From NCBI RefSeq assembly GCF_013523125.1, contig NZ_JAAMQJ010000023.1:1-64000 (forward strand): a stretch of DNA of 64,000 nt, in the 5' to 3' direction. The notes under the pieces were generated by a model. That model was not told the origin of the DNA. It saw nothing but the letters and a program-made list of their open reading frames with translations, and searched no databases. Positions 63,689 to 64,000 of the stretch are shown in pieces. The position numbers and the translations under genes are program-made. Every line of letters begins with the position of its first letter. Positions within the stretch are counted from its first letter, which is position 1. The DNA is from Pseudomonas entomophila (GTDB lineage: Bacteria; Pseudomonadota; Gammaproteobacteria; Pseudomonadales; Pseudomonadaceae).

Positions 63689-64000
63689 TCACCGCCCACT
63701 GCGCCGCTCCGCCCTCGCCACCCGCTGGGCCTCCTGCTGCGCCTCCTGCAACACCTCCTGCACATACAGAATGTGCTGGCTGGACAGCTCCCGCGCCTCA
63801 TCCGCCCGCCCCTCGACGATCGCCAGGTACAGCGCCCGATGCTGCGCGATCAGCATGTCCCGGGTCTCCGCCCGCTGCTGGTACATGCCGCCGATATTGG
63901 TCACCACGTTGCGCTTGAGCAGGTCGAACAATCCACGAATGGTGTGCAACAGCACCGCATTGTGGCTCGCCTCGGCGATCGCCAGGTGGAAACGCGCATC
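63689..64000 (-). CDS. GntR/FadR-family regulator, C-terminal part (LldR-like), truncated by the window edge
   Basis: The last 103 codons of a gene entering from the right. The visible part is an FCD ligand-binding domain: DARFHLAIAEASHN (with Asp and His metal ligands), then a helical stretch ending QHRALYLAIVEGRADEARELSSQHILYVQEVL. This is typical of FadR-subfamily repressors. From memory of P. putida gene order next to smpB it is probably LldR, the lactate-utilisation regulator. The DNA-binding domain is outside the window, so the name is only suggested. Confidence 0.75.
   Translation of the reverse strand, partial: DARFHLAIAEASHNAVLLHTIRGLFDLLKRNVVTNIGGMYQQRAETRDMLIAQHRALYLAIVEGRADEARELSSQHILYVQEVLQEAQQEAQRVARAERRSGR

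Overview
This 64 kb window is conserved chromosomal backbone from a pseudomonad, most like the Pseudomonas putida group. The evidence is the high GC coding sequence, the gene order (ilvIHC-pssA-msrPQ-rrn; cbrXAB-crcZ-pcnB-folK-panBC-pgi; rimP-nusA-infB-rbfA-truB-rpsO-pnp; grpE-dnaK-dnaJ-dapB-carAB-greA; recN, fur/bamE, ratA/smpB), and P. putida-type REP elements. I see no phage, insertion sequence, CRISPR array or genomic island, and no candidate for an undescribed multigene system. The points of interest are regulatory RNAs, small genes, promoters and a few poorly characterised proteins.

Layout. 1-367: control region of an rRNA operon that reads leftwards out of the window. 368-6358 (minus): msrPQ, pssA, ilvC and ilvIH. 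6767-10230 (minus): mrcB (PBP1b) followed by a lipoprotein that is probably its activator (LpoP) and a YqcC-like gene. 10347-13061 (plus): a kinase-like/P-loop fusion, a TfoX C-domain protein, a Fur-controlled PrrF small RNA and a Rieske protein. 13030-14909 (minus): an aminotransferase and sfsA. 15119-25000s (plus): dksA, gluQ, cbrX, cbrA, cbrB, the RpoN-driven CrcZ RNA, pcnB, folK, panB, panC, then pgi, an MpaB-family oxygenase and a large DUF748 protein (to 31968). 32076-48068 (minus): a BON-domain protein, then the translation/RNA block pnp-rpsO-truB-rbfA-infB-nusA-rimP, two tRNAs (fMet, Leu), secG-tpiA-glmM-folP-ftsH-rlmE. 48171: yhbY (plus). 48493-59080 (minus): DUF4149, greA, carB, carA, dapB, dnaJ, dnaK and grpE. 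59377-64000: recN (plus), fur (minus) divergent from bamE (plus), ratA (minus) divergent from smpB (plus), and the 3' end of an LldR-like GntR regulator (minus).

How it works together. Several regulatory circuits can be read directly. CbrA/CbrB is encoded next to its target RNA CrcZ, which has a -24/-12 promoter, TGTTAC/GTAACA half-sites and repeated A-rich Hfq/Crc motifs. Fur is encoded in the window, as is a PrrF RNA under a Fur box. grpE and dnaK each have their own sigma-32 promoter with a 14-bp spacer. recN has two adjacent LexA boxes. carA has a terminator-like hairpin just upstream of a TTG start. A BON-domain gene has a good -24/-12 match. Gaps and gene ends carry intrinsic terminators, hairpins and at least four REP loci.
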